64,000 nucleotides of DNA, taken from contig CM057067.1 in assembly GCA_029945375.1 (NCBI GenBank), forward strand, positions 1,054,001 through 1,118,000, in the 5' to 3' direction. Source of the DNA: Agaricus subrufescens (Eukaryota; Basidiomycota; Agaricomycetes; Agaricales; Agaricaceae). Position 1 is the stretch's first letter; every line of letters starts with the position of its first letter. The notes beneath the pieces were generated by a model. The model was not told the DNA's origin and searched no databases. It saw nothing but the letters and a program-made list of their open reading frames with translations. This document shows positions 1-9,866 of the stretch, in pieces. A program made the position numbers and the translations under genes.

Positions 1-453
1 TGGCGACCAGTGCTTTTTTCGGCATTATGTTTTCTCTGTGGTGGATTATGTTTTACTCTCACTCGGGCTTTATTAGCTAGGAGGCGCGGTACTCAAATAG
101 TTTGAGGCGTTGTTGAGGTTTCTGTGTTTACCAGTATCCAAAAGGGTCTACACGGAGCGGTGGTGTAATTTTAGGTAGTGTCGGCCATCTAGCGCATCAA
201 ATTGCATGCCGGGACCCAGCCGACTGGCAGACCCTTATTATGATTTGACCTCCGTCACGGCCCGGCTTAGTTATACTAGAATGACAAGGTTCATTCTGGA
301 TTTTCTCCAATGGCTAGAGTTACTACTACCCAACCACCATTGAGATGGCATATTTTGTACAGCTCTGCCGCAGTTTGAAGAGTGTGGGAGTGATGATAAA
401 GTCGGGAATCAGGGATGCGCCGGTAATCTTGCCTCCTTGTTTCGTTCCTGAAT
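1..453. other. no gene recognised
   Basis: Sequence upstream of the alpha/beta hydrolase. Only short frames without recognisable motifs are present. It may contain that gene's promoter, but I see no clear TATA element. Confidence 0.4.
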
Positions 454-1941
454 ATGCCAAAGCTGGTGCACCTAATCTATGTACACGGATTCAACGGTAT
501 TTACGCCAGCTCATAGACTACAAAAGTATGTTAGCTACTGACATTGAGCGTTCCAACGAATAGGGAACGATACCACCTTCCAGGTAGGTGTGATCAATCA
601 ATCATCAGATTCAAGCCCAACTGAAAGAGCTCAACTTTTCCGCAGTCATTTCCTCTGGACTTACAAATTTACCTATCTACTCATATTCCACCACATCTTG
701 ATGTCAAGATTCAAAGTAGCCTGTATCCGACGTACAAGAGCGCTAAGCCCCTTTCTCATGCAACCAAGAACTTCTTAGAATGGTACGCTCCGGTCCCCCC
801 TATCTATGCGATTTAAAAAATCTCGTGGTGAATGGCAGGTTACAAACCCAGCCTCAAGGTCCTGTCATCTTGTTAGGCCATTCTATGGGTGGGTTGCTAG
901 CAGCTGAAGCTGCCACGGACCCCTCCAACGCAGTTGACAAGAGGACCGGGAAAGCGCGACGTATTGTGGCTGTGATTGCCTTCGATACCCCATATCTCGG
1001 CATGCATCCGCACGTGGTGGTTAGCGGTATTGCGTCCCTTTTTCCCAAGCACTCGAAAGCAGGGGGAACAAAACCAGAGAGTGAGATGAATCAGCATCCT
1101 GCCATTAACATCGTTCCTGAACAAGTCACCGATAATTGGGAAGAAATCAGGCAGAGTGCAGGTGAAATATACTTTACTCGGGTCTACAGCTCATTCTGAT
1201 CGACACACTTCTCGATTCAATTCAGACATTTGTGCTGAATATCCACGGTCAAGTACGGAGACCGTGTCCACCGTTTTGACCACCAGTTCTTCCTCCTCAT
1301 CTGTCTCTCAACCATCCAAGTCTTCGTCCCACTCTTCCTCACCTTTCTTCGGTCGTGCTATAGACCTAACTTCTGACTATTCTGATCGATCCTTTGTCCG
1401 TTGGCTCAAGAAACATTCCGATAGTCCCGTTTCAGCTGGGAAACGATGGGTAGTTGAGCATTTGCAATTTGCTGGTGCGATGTTCGATCCAAGTGGTCTG
1501 AAAGAACGTTACGCCAAATTAGTTGCTTGGAAAGAGGGTATGTGGATCAATTATTGGACGACAGCAACTGTTGGCACGGGTTCAGAGGACGGATGGGGAC
1601 CGGGTCAACTAACATATAACGATCGTGGACTTATCGAATCTGGTATCATTGCAAGCATCCCTGGCAGTCCGTCGTGGTTAATTGACCAGGAGTGGGCTAG
1701 TCATATAAAGAAATCTGATGAAGCACTGAAAAAGAAACGTGGACATCATTTCATTGTCCTCCCAACTGGACGAGGGAGAGTTTTGGGCGGAGAACGATGC
1801 TGGGAGAAAATTGTCATTCACGGAGCAGAAGATGAAGTTGCAGCTCACACTGGTGTGTTCAAGAGGGAACGAAACTTGAATTATGATGCGCTTTTAGAGC
1901 GTGTGGGGACGAGAATTATACAACTATGCAGAGATCTATAG
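454..1941 (+). CDS. alpha/beta-hydrolase, DUF676-like serine esterase/lipase
   Basis: Five exons (454-496, 564-583, 646-782, 839-1161, 1226-1941) join in frame to 412 codons. The ATG at 454 opens directly into a strand with the VHGFNG oxyanion-type motif near residue 10. The nucleophile elbow GHSMGG, with the presumed catalytic Ser, lies near residue 80. A downstream FDTPYLGMH segment is typical of fungal DUF676-like hydrolases. The last exon holds a low-complexity serine run (about 15 residues rich in S) followed by a conserved-looking C-terminal domain. A late AAHTGVF contains a plausible catalytic His. Predicted role: hydrolysis of a lipid or other ester; the substrate cannot be told from sequence. 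No signal peptide is seen. The second exon is only 20 nt, which adds some uncertainty to the model. It stands alone, with no operon-like partners. Confidence 0.75.
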
Positions 1942-2445
1942 AGCAACGTTATAATCAGTTTCATCTTATTTAATTGACAATTATTTATGTATCTGGATAT
2001 TAGAAGTGGATGTTTTACTTGCCAGGGTCATAACACTATTCACTGACTTGAGCAGCCACCAAGGAGATGCATATCGTTTAAGCCTATAGGAACTTCGGTG
2101 AATAAGGTATTCGGGTGGGTCCTGAAAGAGAAATTGTCTCTCTGGAGGTTTTACGTTAACGAGCTTCTTCGACCCCGTCGACAGTTGTTGGCAGAAGATG
2201 AAACCAGTGCTAGATAAATCTATCTGCTCAAGATGTCGAACAAAAGGCATACGAGACGGAGGCGATAAAGAGAAAAGAGGTGGACCTGAGGCTCAGCTAT
2301 CCGTTCGTAGCTGGTTCCGAGTGGTCGCTTAGTACGCATCAGTCAGTTACAAAACATTTTAATGTTCGTCTGATAATGAATAGTTACAAAAACTTATTCA
2401 CTCTCTTGGCTTTAGACTCGATGATACACAGCTCATACATCCAGA
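1942..2445. other. intergenic, no supported gene
   Basis: An 89-codon frame on the minus strand (1981-2250) is present. It lacks recognisable motifs and stops just short of the CCGCGT repeat element. It could be the remnant of an interrupted gene, but nothing supports that beyond its length. Confidence 0.3.
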
Positions 2446-2449
2446 AAAG

Positions 2450-3068
2450 GGCTACCAGAAATACGAGGAGCCCGCGTTGAGCCCGCGTCTGCCTCTTTTC
2501 CCAGGTCTAGTCCGCGTCTAGTCCGCGTCGAGTAGAATAACCCACATTATTATTATAACATAAACCTTATAATATTTAAAAAGCATCCTCCCCTCCGTAT
2601 AGAATCATTTTTATTGTGCTCTATCTTGCTTTATGTATGAAACTAGGGCCTCAATCTTCCCATTTGTTGCCCAAATATGGTGGCCTTACTTGTCTAATCT
2701 ATACACTCCCGCGTCAAGCCCTCGTGAGCCCGCGTCTGATCCTCTGATCCCTCCTCGCGTCCTCATTGGTCCGCGTCGTACACTTGTGATCGTGCATTAT
2801 GTTTTCATCAATCCTCATTAAGTAGTTATATCTATTGAATATTTGAGTGGCCTACCACCCTTGTCGTCTTCTAGTATAATAAATTAACCCTTCCCCCCAC
2901 TCCCTGCCTATGTTAGACCCTCCTCTAGCTCATAATTTAACCTTCATCCATTCGCACCCCCTCGTGTTTGTCTGCATTTGTCCGCGTGTGTCCGCGTGTT
3001 AGTCCGCGTGTTGAGGCTTTGTCCGCGCACGGGCTCCTCGTATTTGCTGTAGCCCATCCAGAAAATAC
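2450..3068. mobile_element. short element with inverted ends and CCGCGT repeats (non-autonomous, unclassified)
   Basis: Both ends carry an imperfect inverted repeat of about 30 bp. The left end (about 2454-2484) reads GGGCTAC..AATACGAGGAGCCCG and the right end (about 3025-3058) is its reverse complement. The hexamer CCGCGT or near variants recurs about ten times (2471, 2482, 2511, 2522, 2708, 2729, 2770, 2981, 2991, 3003). It is dense at both ends and sparse in the AT-rich middle. No coding capacity is seen. Inverted ends with subterminal repeats suggest a MITE-like non-autonomous DNA transposon; the family is unknown. Confidence 0.5.
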
Positions 3069-3344
3069 AAGTCATTTGTATGCAACGTGTAGAGAAACAA
3101 TGGTTGTACATGTACAGTATACCAAGAGCTAGCCAACCCTCTGATTGTGCGCCAGGCTGGCCTGACCAGCATAAAATAGGCATCAGCAAAACGGCTCAAA
3201 AAATGTAAGGCTTTAGAATTCAACGGCAACGTGTAAAGTATACCACTATGTCTAAAGTTTCAAGCAAGGTGAAAACTAAAATTGAAACGTGCTGAATATA
3301 TTGTATATAATGTATGCTTCCTGAACAATGGCGAAGAATGGAGA

Positions 3345-3895
3345 GCTTACAATCTTTTGTTGAGATTACAATCTTTTCTTCAGATTACAATCTTATAGTG
3401 CCGAGGACAGCAAAATTTATTGCCTAATACAGCTATATATGGCAGCATGAGCCAACAGGCAGAACTTATATATGGCCTGTTTGACCCGTCGGCACCACTG
3501 GGAATTGAACGCCAGACCTCCTGGGAGCAAGACCACGCAGCAAGCCACTTAAACACCTGAGCCACAGTACTGACTTACTCACTTAGTACATACGTCAAAT
3601 ATATACACAAATTCAAAAAACTCGAAAATTTTCTAAGTCCCTCAGCTGCTGGTATGCACCATCGATGCTGCCCTCGTATAATGTTAGATTCATATACCAT
3701 TTAATTTTAGTGTTGGAGTCAGGCTTTTAATCCCACATTAAAGATTGAAGCATCGATGTATTCTTCGAAAAAGATTGTAATCTTAACACGATAAATTGTG
3801 ACATGATTGTATGCTTTGAAAAAGATTGTAATCTTAAACAAATAAAATGTGCCATGATTGTATTCTTTTATTCAGATTGTAAGGTCTTAAAAAGC
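3345..3895. repeat. inverted clusters of a GATTACAATCTT-type repeat flanking a tRNA-like unit
   Basis: Three tandem copies of a motif containing TTACAATCTT occur at 3348-3395. Three copies of its reverse complement (AGATTGTAATCTT or a truncated form) occur at 3770-3885. The two clusters therefore bracket about 400 bp that include the tRNA-derived sequence at 3487-3566. The arrangement resembles inverted flanks of a small mobile unit. It could also be local duplication, since each motif is itself nearly palindromic. Confidence 0.45.
3487..3566 (-). repeat. tRNA-derived SINE-like sequence
   Basis: Read on the minus strand this looks like a degenerate tRNA gene with internal Pol III promoter boxes. 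An A-box-like TGGCTCAGGTGTTTAAGTGG lies at 3545-3564. A B-box-like GCGTTCAATTCCC lies at 3500-3512. The spacing of about 32 nt between the boxes fits a tRNA-type promoter. I cannot fold a clean cloverleaf or place an anticodon, so it is more likely a SINE head or tRNA pseudogene than a working tRNA. A short AT-rich tail follows on the minus strand. Confidence 0.45.
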
Positions 3896-4019
3896 TTTAT
3901 TGTCCATTTATTTCACTTTACCAGAACGTAAGCATTCACATTTTCTTTATTTGTAATACAATGTATGTTTATGAGGTAAGGTCTACAATATTTGAGCCGA
4001 TTTGCTGATGGGGTTAATA

Positions 4020-4931
4020 CTAGATGTACGTTGAAGTATCAAAAAAAAACCTCTTTACAACTATCCCAGTCCCTGTTGGCAGCCAGATTAATGGAGTTTG
4101 ATATCTATTGCTAGTATGAGGGTACTTTTCAGCATGCTCTGCTCGAGTCTTTTGTATATAGGTATTCTGATTCGCGATGCTTAACCGTTCCTCGTACATG
4201 AAGTTCTTTGCTTTCAGGAATTGTGTGATACGACTGTTCCCAAGTATGGTGATCTCCCGATCATCCAAAACCTGAGGCCGGTCAAGGAGTTCTTGATAGG
4301 CAGAAGAGAGCCAGTCGTCAAGTCCATACTTATCGCCTAGTCTAATTCGCTCGATAATTGGTATGTTGGCGGGGCGTAGTTGTTGAACCGCGTACTTGAA
4401 GACTTTTTCGAAGACATAGCGATGAGAGATGCTCAAAAGGTTAAGGTTCACCTTTTGAGCATCTACCTCCTCTGCATCGTTTATTGGTCTCTCGAGTACG
4501 TCAAAGATTATGTTATGATAGGAAGGGCTGAACTTACAGGGAATAAAAGAAATTCAGCAAAGTTTCGAATTCCTCTACGGTGACGTCAGGAAGAGGTATA
4601 GGCTGCTCATCTTCCATCCCATCGACTTTTCTACCTTCTTCTGCTGGACATTTGAACATTCCGCGGAAAAATTCTGACTCTTCAATAAAGTAGTGACGGT
4701 GGACTTTGAAGAGCTGGTCCCCGACCTACAGATTAGGATTGGTGCGCTATTCTGTTACAAAAGGCGGTATCTCGGTAGGGATCTCACAAGAAAGATGGCC
4801 ATCGGATCATCCTTGAAGTAGAAGGAAGGATTTATCTTTCTAGAACCGGCGGCGCAGCTCGGGATGAGTGTTTGATAGCATGGAGTACTTGGAGAGATGG
4901 AGGCTCACACGCTATTAGCCTCAGTTTCCAT
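4020..4931 (-). CDS. BTB/POZ domain protein, paralogue 1 of 3
   Basis: Four exons on the minus strand (4909-4931, 4788-4839, 4538-4725, 4020-4488) join in frame from an ATG at 4931. The first exon codes METEANSV and is short, so the start is less certain than the rest. The BTB core is clear: FYFKDDPMAIF, then VGDQLFKVHRHYF, FRGMF, and an LPDVT..EFE.LL segment. The C-terminal exon carries the LLSISHRYVFEKVFKYA helix pair and LGDKYGLDDW, as in its neighbours. Proteins of this kind are numerous in Agaricomycetes and may act as adaptors for cullin-3 ubiquitin ligases. That role is family knowledge, not something shown here. The BTB exon is 188 nt, the same length and phase as in paralogue 2, which supports tandem duplication. 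Confidence 0.7.
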
Positions 4932-5278
4932 AGTATGAGGAATCGCAAAGGTTGAAAGCAAAGGGGGGCTGGCGGGATGTGTGATTCAATCGTTGATGCC
5001 TGAGTATAAATGATTACCCAAATGCCGGGAATTCCCAGCACGAGATAAGTAAGAGAAGCTGCTGGTTCCTTCTCTCCACTAACGCCTCGGTTTAATCATT
5101 TCTAATGGATGATACAGAAGCATTACGGCAGAGTAATAATCAAGACTGTGATAGGGCGAGCGCACCAACCTATGGCGAAACGGTATTTCCGCGCGAAGCA
5201 ATCATGGTCAGACACCGGGGTCAATTACCGATGAATAAGATGGATGGTGTTGAATTCATTCCCGTTTGCGAATGACTA
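4932..5278. other. intergenic between BTB genes
   Basis: Upstream region of BTB paralogue 1 and downstream region of paralogue 2. No gene, repeat or clear promoter element was recognised. Confidence 0.4.
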
Positions 5279-6210
5279 TCACAGTGAAAACATTTCCAAA
5301 ATAGCTCGGTCAGATGTAGGTACTCTTTCTACACTTTGTGATACTGAGGAGCCGTTAGACTCCTCCGTCCTTTTCAATTTTTCTTCGGCGATTTGTAGGC
5401 GCTCGCGATACCGGAATTCTCTTGCTTTAATGAAAGCCATAAGTCTCCTAACTCCCATCGCCTTGCATTCATCCGCTGTTATGGATTTGTACCTATCCAT
5501 TAGCGTTTCAAAGGCCGACGACGACCAGTCTTTGAAGTCATATTTATCTCCGATGAGAAACCTGGTTTCAACGGGTACGTGGTTCATAATCGATTTCAGT
5601 TGTCGGTGCGCGTATTCGAAGATATCATCAAAGATGAAGCGATGTGATATACTGAGTAGGTTTATATAGAAGTTCAGATTTTGTTTGACATCGTTATAGC
5701 GAGAACTAGCGTGTGGTCTAAGCAATTAATTTAGCCCGAGGTGAGCGTAGGTTTTTCTGGCACTCACTGCAGGTATAGGTAATCCATCAATGCCTCAAAC
5801 TCGCGCATGGTCACTTCTGGCAATATTATAGGCTGGTTGTCGTCCATTCCATCAACATTTTTTCCTTCTTCAGGTGGTGATGTAAACATCCCGCGAAACA
5901 CCTCCGAGCCTTGCGTTAAATAGTATCGATGAACTCTAAAGAGTTCATCTCCAACCTGATTTTTGTATGTCATCAAACTAGCCAACGGATTCTTTTCTAT
6001 CCTTATAAGAGGCTCACCAAGAAAACAGCCATAGGATCACGATCAAAATAATAAGAACCATGCCTCTTGGGAGTAACCCTGCAAGACCAGACGATCAGAG
6101 CTAGAAAGCGCCACCTGCGAACATGATTACTCTTCGTCGATCCTCCTTTGGAGTTGGGCTGTGTTCGATAACTGCAACTGGCTGGCAGTACATACAGTAT
6201 TAGAGCTCAT
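5279..6210 (-). CDS. BTB/POZ domain protein, paralogue 2 of 3
   Basis: Four exons (6131-6210, 6018-6078, 5768-5955, 5279-5717) join to 255 aa with consistent phases. The ATG at 6210 begins MSSNTVCTASQ and is followed by a short coiled-looking stretch. The BTB domain then runs through YFDRDPMAVF, VGDELFRVHRYYL, FRGMF and LPEVTMREFEALMDYLY. The C-terminal part has LLSISHRFIFDDIFEYAHRQL, IGDKYDFKDWSSSAF and a basic/Glu-rich tail. Domain order and intron positions match both neighbours. The likely role is protein-protein interaction, possibly substrate recognition for a CUL3 E3 ligase; this is an inference from the family. Confidence in the gene is high, confidence in its function is low. Confidence 0.8.
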
Positions 6211-7124
6211 GGTGGCTGCTCGTGTCTTCAATGAAAGCGTGAATGAGTACAGACTGGGGCTCTAGGTTTGGCCTTATAACCGGCGCAAGGTTCCGCAGAA
6301 CTCTCTGGCACATTTCTGATAAGTTCTATCTGCACACCTGCTATTCCATTTTCGGACGAAGAGGAGTAATATTATCAAAAAATGTGTTTTCGGTCCGTCA
6401 GGACTGCCAGCCCTCATATGATATCTCATTCTGTCCTGCGACCCTCGCTCTTGTCTCCGTTACTGACAACTTCAAAGACATTAGGTATACAAGACCCGGT
6501 ATTGATGCACTGGTGGTTGACCGCTGACCGGCCACTTATGAAATCGATCCATCGTCAGTTCACAAATCGAAGAACTTCGGTAACTTGACATTTATGAGAG
6601 ATGTTCGATAGATCCAAACGTTCTAGAACTGTCTATCATTCGGCGTGCCCGAGATAGTGTAATAATAGCGCACGAATTTGAGATTCCGAGACGTCGCTAC
6701 TTGTAACAATGGTCAAGAAGGTTCTCGAATTTTAATAAACTACGGTCGTTAGTATTGGCGCAGGTGCTAAGAACCTAAGAACCTTCAATGGTAACATTAT
6801 TCATAACAAATGACTTTTACCGCGGTTACTATTAGTTCTTCACTCAAGACGTCTTTGGCTCAGGAGACAACTCTGGGAAGATGGAGGCCGAACCTGACAA
6901 GTAGAGGGTGTGACGTCTATAGCCTGAGTGTTATCGAACCATCGCCAGTATATTGAGTAGAAGTAAATAGCAAATTAGACGATGACCTCAAGAGGATCCC
7001 ACTTCACCATCCTTGTAAGATGAACGAAACCATCGATTCCTTGTACCGTCAGTCAATTTTGCATTTAAAAAAATATTCTTATGAAGTCTCCTACCTCCCC
7101 TGATACTGCGCCAGCAGTTCCTAG
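6211..7124. other. intergenic, no gene recognised
   Basis: About 900 bp between BTB paralogues 2 and 3. Frames on the plus strand around 6243-6588 lack motifs and overlap each other. I see no RNA gene or repeat. Confidence 0.4.
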
Positions 7125-7944
7125 CTAGCCCCCGCGGCCCCTTCCTCTGTATCCACCCCTTGGAAAGCCTCTGAAGCCTCTTCCTCTGTAGGGTACAAAG
7201 GGAGACGGCGACGGCAAAGATGATGATGATGCAGATGAGAATTCCACCTCTTGTACGTCAACCAAAGTTAAGCTCATAGTTCGCGACTCGGTATTGGCTA
7301 TCTTGGCTTTTAGTTGTCCTTCGCGAGCCTTGATCAGGTCTGACAAACGATCAAATCCTAGAGCGGTAGCTTCCGCCTCCGACACCGTTTCCTCACGATG
7401 TAGAAGCTCATTGTATGCTTTGGATGTCCAATCTTCAAACCCATATCGATCTCCAAGGGTTAGCTTCTGAAGAGGTGTTAATACCCGGGCCTTGACTTTT
7501 CGCATTACACCCATGTCGAGCCTCTTTTTTGCGAAATGAAAAGGACTTAGAACTTGGAACACATGTGAAGCATTCAAGAGATTTAAGAGATCTTCAAAAC
7601 TTTTCTGGACATATCTTGCCGATTTAAATTATTGAGGAATTCAACAGTACATGATGATATGATACTTACGGTTTGTAAAAGTAATCGAGGAGACTCTCAA
7701 ATTCAGGTATAGTTACTCCTGGTAACTCGATGGGCCTTTCATTTTTCCCCGCTTCATAATGTTTTGCAAACATTTCACGGAATTGTTCTGATTCACTAGC
7801 TAAGTGATACTGGTGGACCTTGAATAGTTGATCCTCAACCTGTGGGTAGTTGGTGATGAGTAATTTAGATAGGAGCTAGACACTGACCTGAAAGAGAGCC
7901 ATCGGATCTTCATCGTAAAAGTATTCATCATTCTGCTTTGGCAT
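7125..7944 (-). CDS. BTB/POZ domain protein with Gly/Arg-rich tail, paralogue 3 of 3
   Basis: Exons 7888-7944, 7670-7839 and 7125-7614 join in frame. The start ATG at 7944 (MPKQNDEYFYDEDPMALF) is the first in frame. Paralogue 2 has an extra upstream exon, so the true start may lie further up. The BTB core reads VEDQLFKVHQYHL, FREMF, LPGVTIPEFESLLDYFY. The C-terminal helix region includes LGDRYGFEDW. It differs from its sisters in ending with RGRGFRGFPRGGYRGRGRGG, an RGG-type tail that in other proteins binds RNA or is arginine-methylated. The exon-3 equivalent is 170 nt rather than 188, an in-frame loss of six codons. Confidence 0.7.
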
Positions 7945-8397
7945 GCTACCAAAATAATCGTGAGAGGCGAGTTGGAGCTGGACGAACAATGTAGTAGGGC
8001 ACCTCGACGGTTCATGCGGTAGACTTTGTACAGTATTGTGCTTGGGAGGCTCTTGCTGGGATTGGGGCTGAACGTCTATTGCTTTATAAGATCGATGTAG
8101 AAGTTACGGACGAAGCAGATGATCAGCCATGTGTCAGGCGTAGGTTCTTCAGTGTTCTAGCGGCAGGCGCTCAGCTTAGGACGTGACACACGGCTTCGAT
8201 ACACAATTGGAATTGGGTTTCAAAATACTGTCTCAGGAAGTAATATACAACAAAAAACACGCCTCAAGGCTATTCATTGTCATTCAGTCCTTGGATTTAC
8301 CTTATGTAATATTAAAGAAATACTCATCCGCCTAATATATGTATAGTGAGATTAGAGCATTCGGCGATAAGAGTATGCAATACCATACCCAAATACA
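7945..8397. other. intergenic, no gene recognised
   Basis: The proximal 150 bp may hold an unrecognised first exon or 5' leader of BTB paralogue 3. An open minus-strand frame runs from about 8085 to 7950 without an ATG. Nothing else was recognised. Confidence 0.35.
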
Positions 8398-8904
8398 CTA
8401 GTTTGGAGAGGTAGATGCACCAGCTGAGGTCCTGGCGATCGCAGCAAGATCAATTTCTACCAAACGCCGGTCAAGCAATGCATCAGACTCTCGAGAACAA
8501 AAACAGAACGTACGATCGCCTTTCTTGAACGCATTCTTGCGAAGCTGCTTAGCCCTTTCTATATCATCCTCGGAAGGAGAGCTGCTGCTAATGGAACTCT
8601 TGTCTTCAGTTGAGGGCTTGGGTGATGCGCTAGGGGATCCTATTGTAAAAGGAGTCAGTCGGTGTGTTTGCCGAGTCAATCGCAGTGGAAAATGGGCACC
8701 TTTGGAAGCAGTACGGGTGATGGCTTCCTTCTCTTCGACCTCGTCATCCATGGCACTAGATTCGATGTATTGCTCGTCGTCAAGGCTTCCCCAGTTATGG
8801 CCTCCTGCTCCACGCTTGCGCAAGCTATTGTCGAGGCCGGTGCGAGATTCTGAGCGATCCCTGTTGAGGGCCCGGGGATGCGCAGCGCGTTCAGTGCGAG
8901 TCAT
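8398..8904 (-). CDS. small basic protein with GAGGHNWGS motif (HABP4/Stm1-like N-terminus)
   Basis: A single-exon frame of 168 codons. The N-terminal 45 residues are strongly basic and contain RALNRDRSESRTGLDNSLRK followed by GAGGHNWGSL. This resembles short Arg/Gly/Trp motifs of fungal Stm1/HABP4-type RNA- or ribosome-binding proteins. The middle is acidic (DDEVEEKEA), then Ser-rich, and the C-terminus has a Cys/Arg patch. It is largely disordered in appearance and has no catalytic domain. The TATAAA-type box about 70 bp upstream of the ATG supports a real gene. The family assignment is tentative. An unrelated disordered protein is the alternative. Confidence 0.55.
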   Translation of the reverse strand: MTRTERAAHPRALNRDRSESRTGLDNSLRKRGAGGHNWGSLDDEQYIESSAMDDEVEEKEAITRTASKGAHFPLRLTRQTHRLTPFTIGSPSASPKPSTEDKSSISSSSPSEDDIERAKQLRKNAFKKGDRTFCFCSRESDALLDRRLVEIDLAAIARTSAGASTSPN

Positions 8905-8973
8905 GCTTTGGGGGGGAAATGATCGTTGCGGAATGTGATAAAGATGTGATGGTAGAGATGGGGTTTATGAGTG

Positions 8974-8981
8974 TTTATATA
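8974..8981 (-). promoter_or_regulatory. TATA box of the GAGGHNWGS gene
   Basis: TATATAAA read on the minus strand, about 70 bp upstream of the ATG at 8904, in the normal position for a fungal core promoter. Confidence 0.5.
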
Positions 8982-9866
8982 GTGGTGGGTTAATGCCAGG
9001 AAGACACCGAACTGGCTGTCCTTCCCAGTGGTCTCGTGACACTAGCTTGGCCTTCGGTCTCGATGATTTTCAATTCTCCCGTCTCCAAAACAGCCTGTGA
9101 ACAATTATCTGATGATTCTCCAGTAGAATATTTAAAGCTGTCCAGAAATACTTGTACACTTTGCTCGCAGTAGACTGTGGGGAAACGTGGGAATGTGTGT
9201 GGGATACGTCATGAGTGATCGCGTGATAGGGGTCTTGTGATCGCCGCTGCGCTTTCTCGAACCTCGAGCGGGGATCTTGGAAGATTCCAGATGCAGTTAG
9301 CAAACCGGAAAAATCATTGATCATTGTCCCATACAATTAGAAAGTTAATAAAATTCAATGTGACTGGAGTCGAAGCACCAGCGAAGCACTACACAGTACT
9401 TCGAGTTTGATCGACCTCAGTTTGTGCAAGAAAAATAATTGCAGCGACAAGGCCAACAATTTGCTTTCAGTAGTCATTCGTCTGTCTGCAGATACTACGC
9501 AAACTCTGTTTGTGAATCACTCATCAGAGATCGTATATAAGCATAGTCTCTTGGGAAAGCAACTGCCTACCGTCCAAGGATGAGAACATCAGTTCGTTTT
9601 ACATGTCTTCCTACGTACCATTTTACCCTAGTGGGCTGAACAATGACTTAATTTACTCGTTCGGTGTTTCATCAGTGATGGGGCGAGTTGATTCTTACGT
9701 GACTTATTGTTTTTCGAGAAGTCATCAAAGATGGCCAGGCGCTGTCTCGCGGTAGGGTCGAGGAGCACACGCACTGAATACTAACACCGATTTCTGCAAC
9801 ATTGATCGCATCAATATTCCCATCAATATTTCATAAGTCAAGGCTTGTCTACCCGATGCCACCATC
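8982..9866. other. intergenic, no gene recognised
   Basis: Contains an 88-codon minus frame (9070-9336) without motifs and a TATATAA sequence near 9533 on the plus strand. The latter is far (about 330 bp) from the ATG of the downstream phosphatase gene. Confidence 0.4.
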
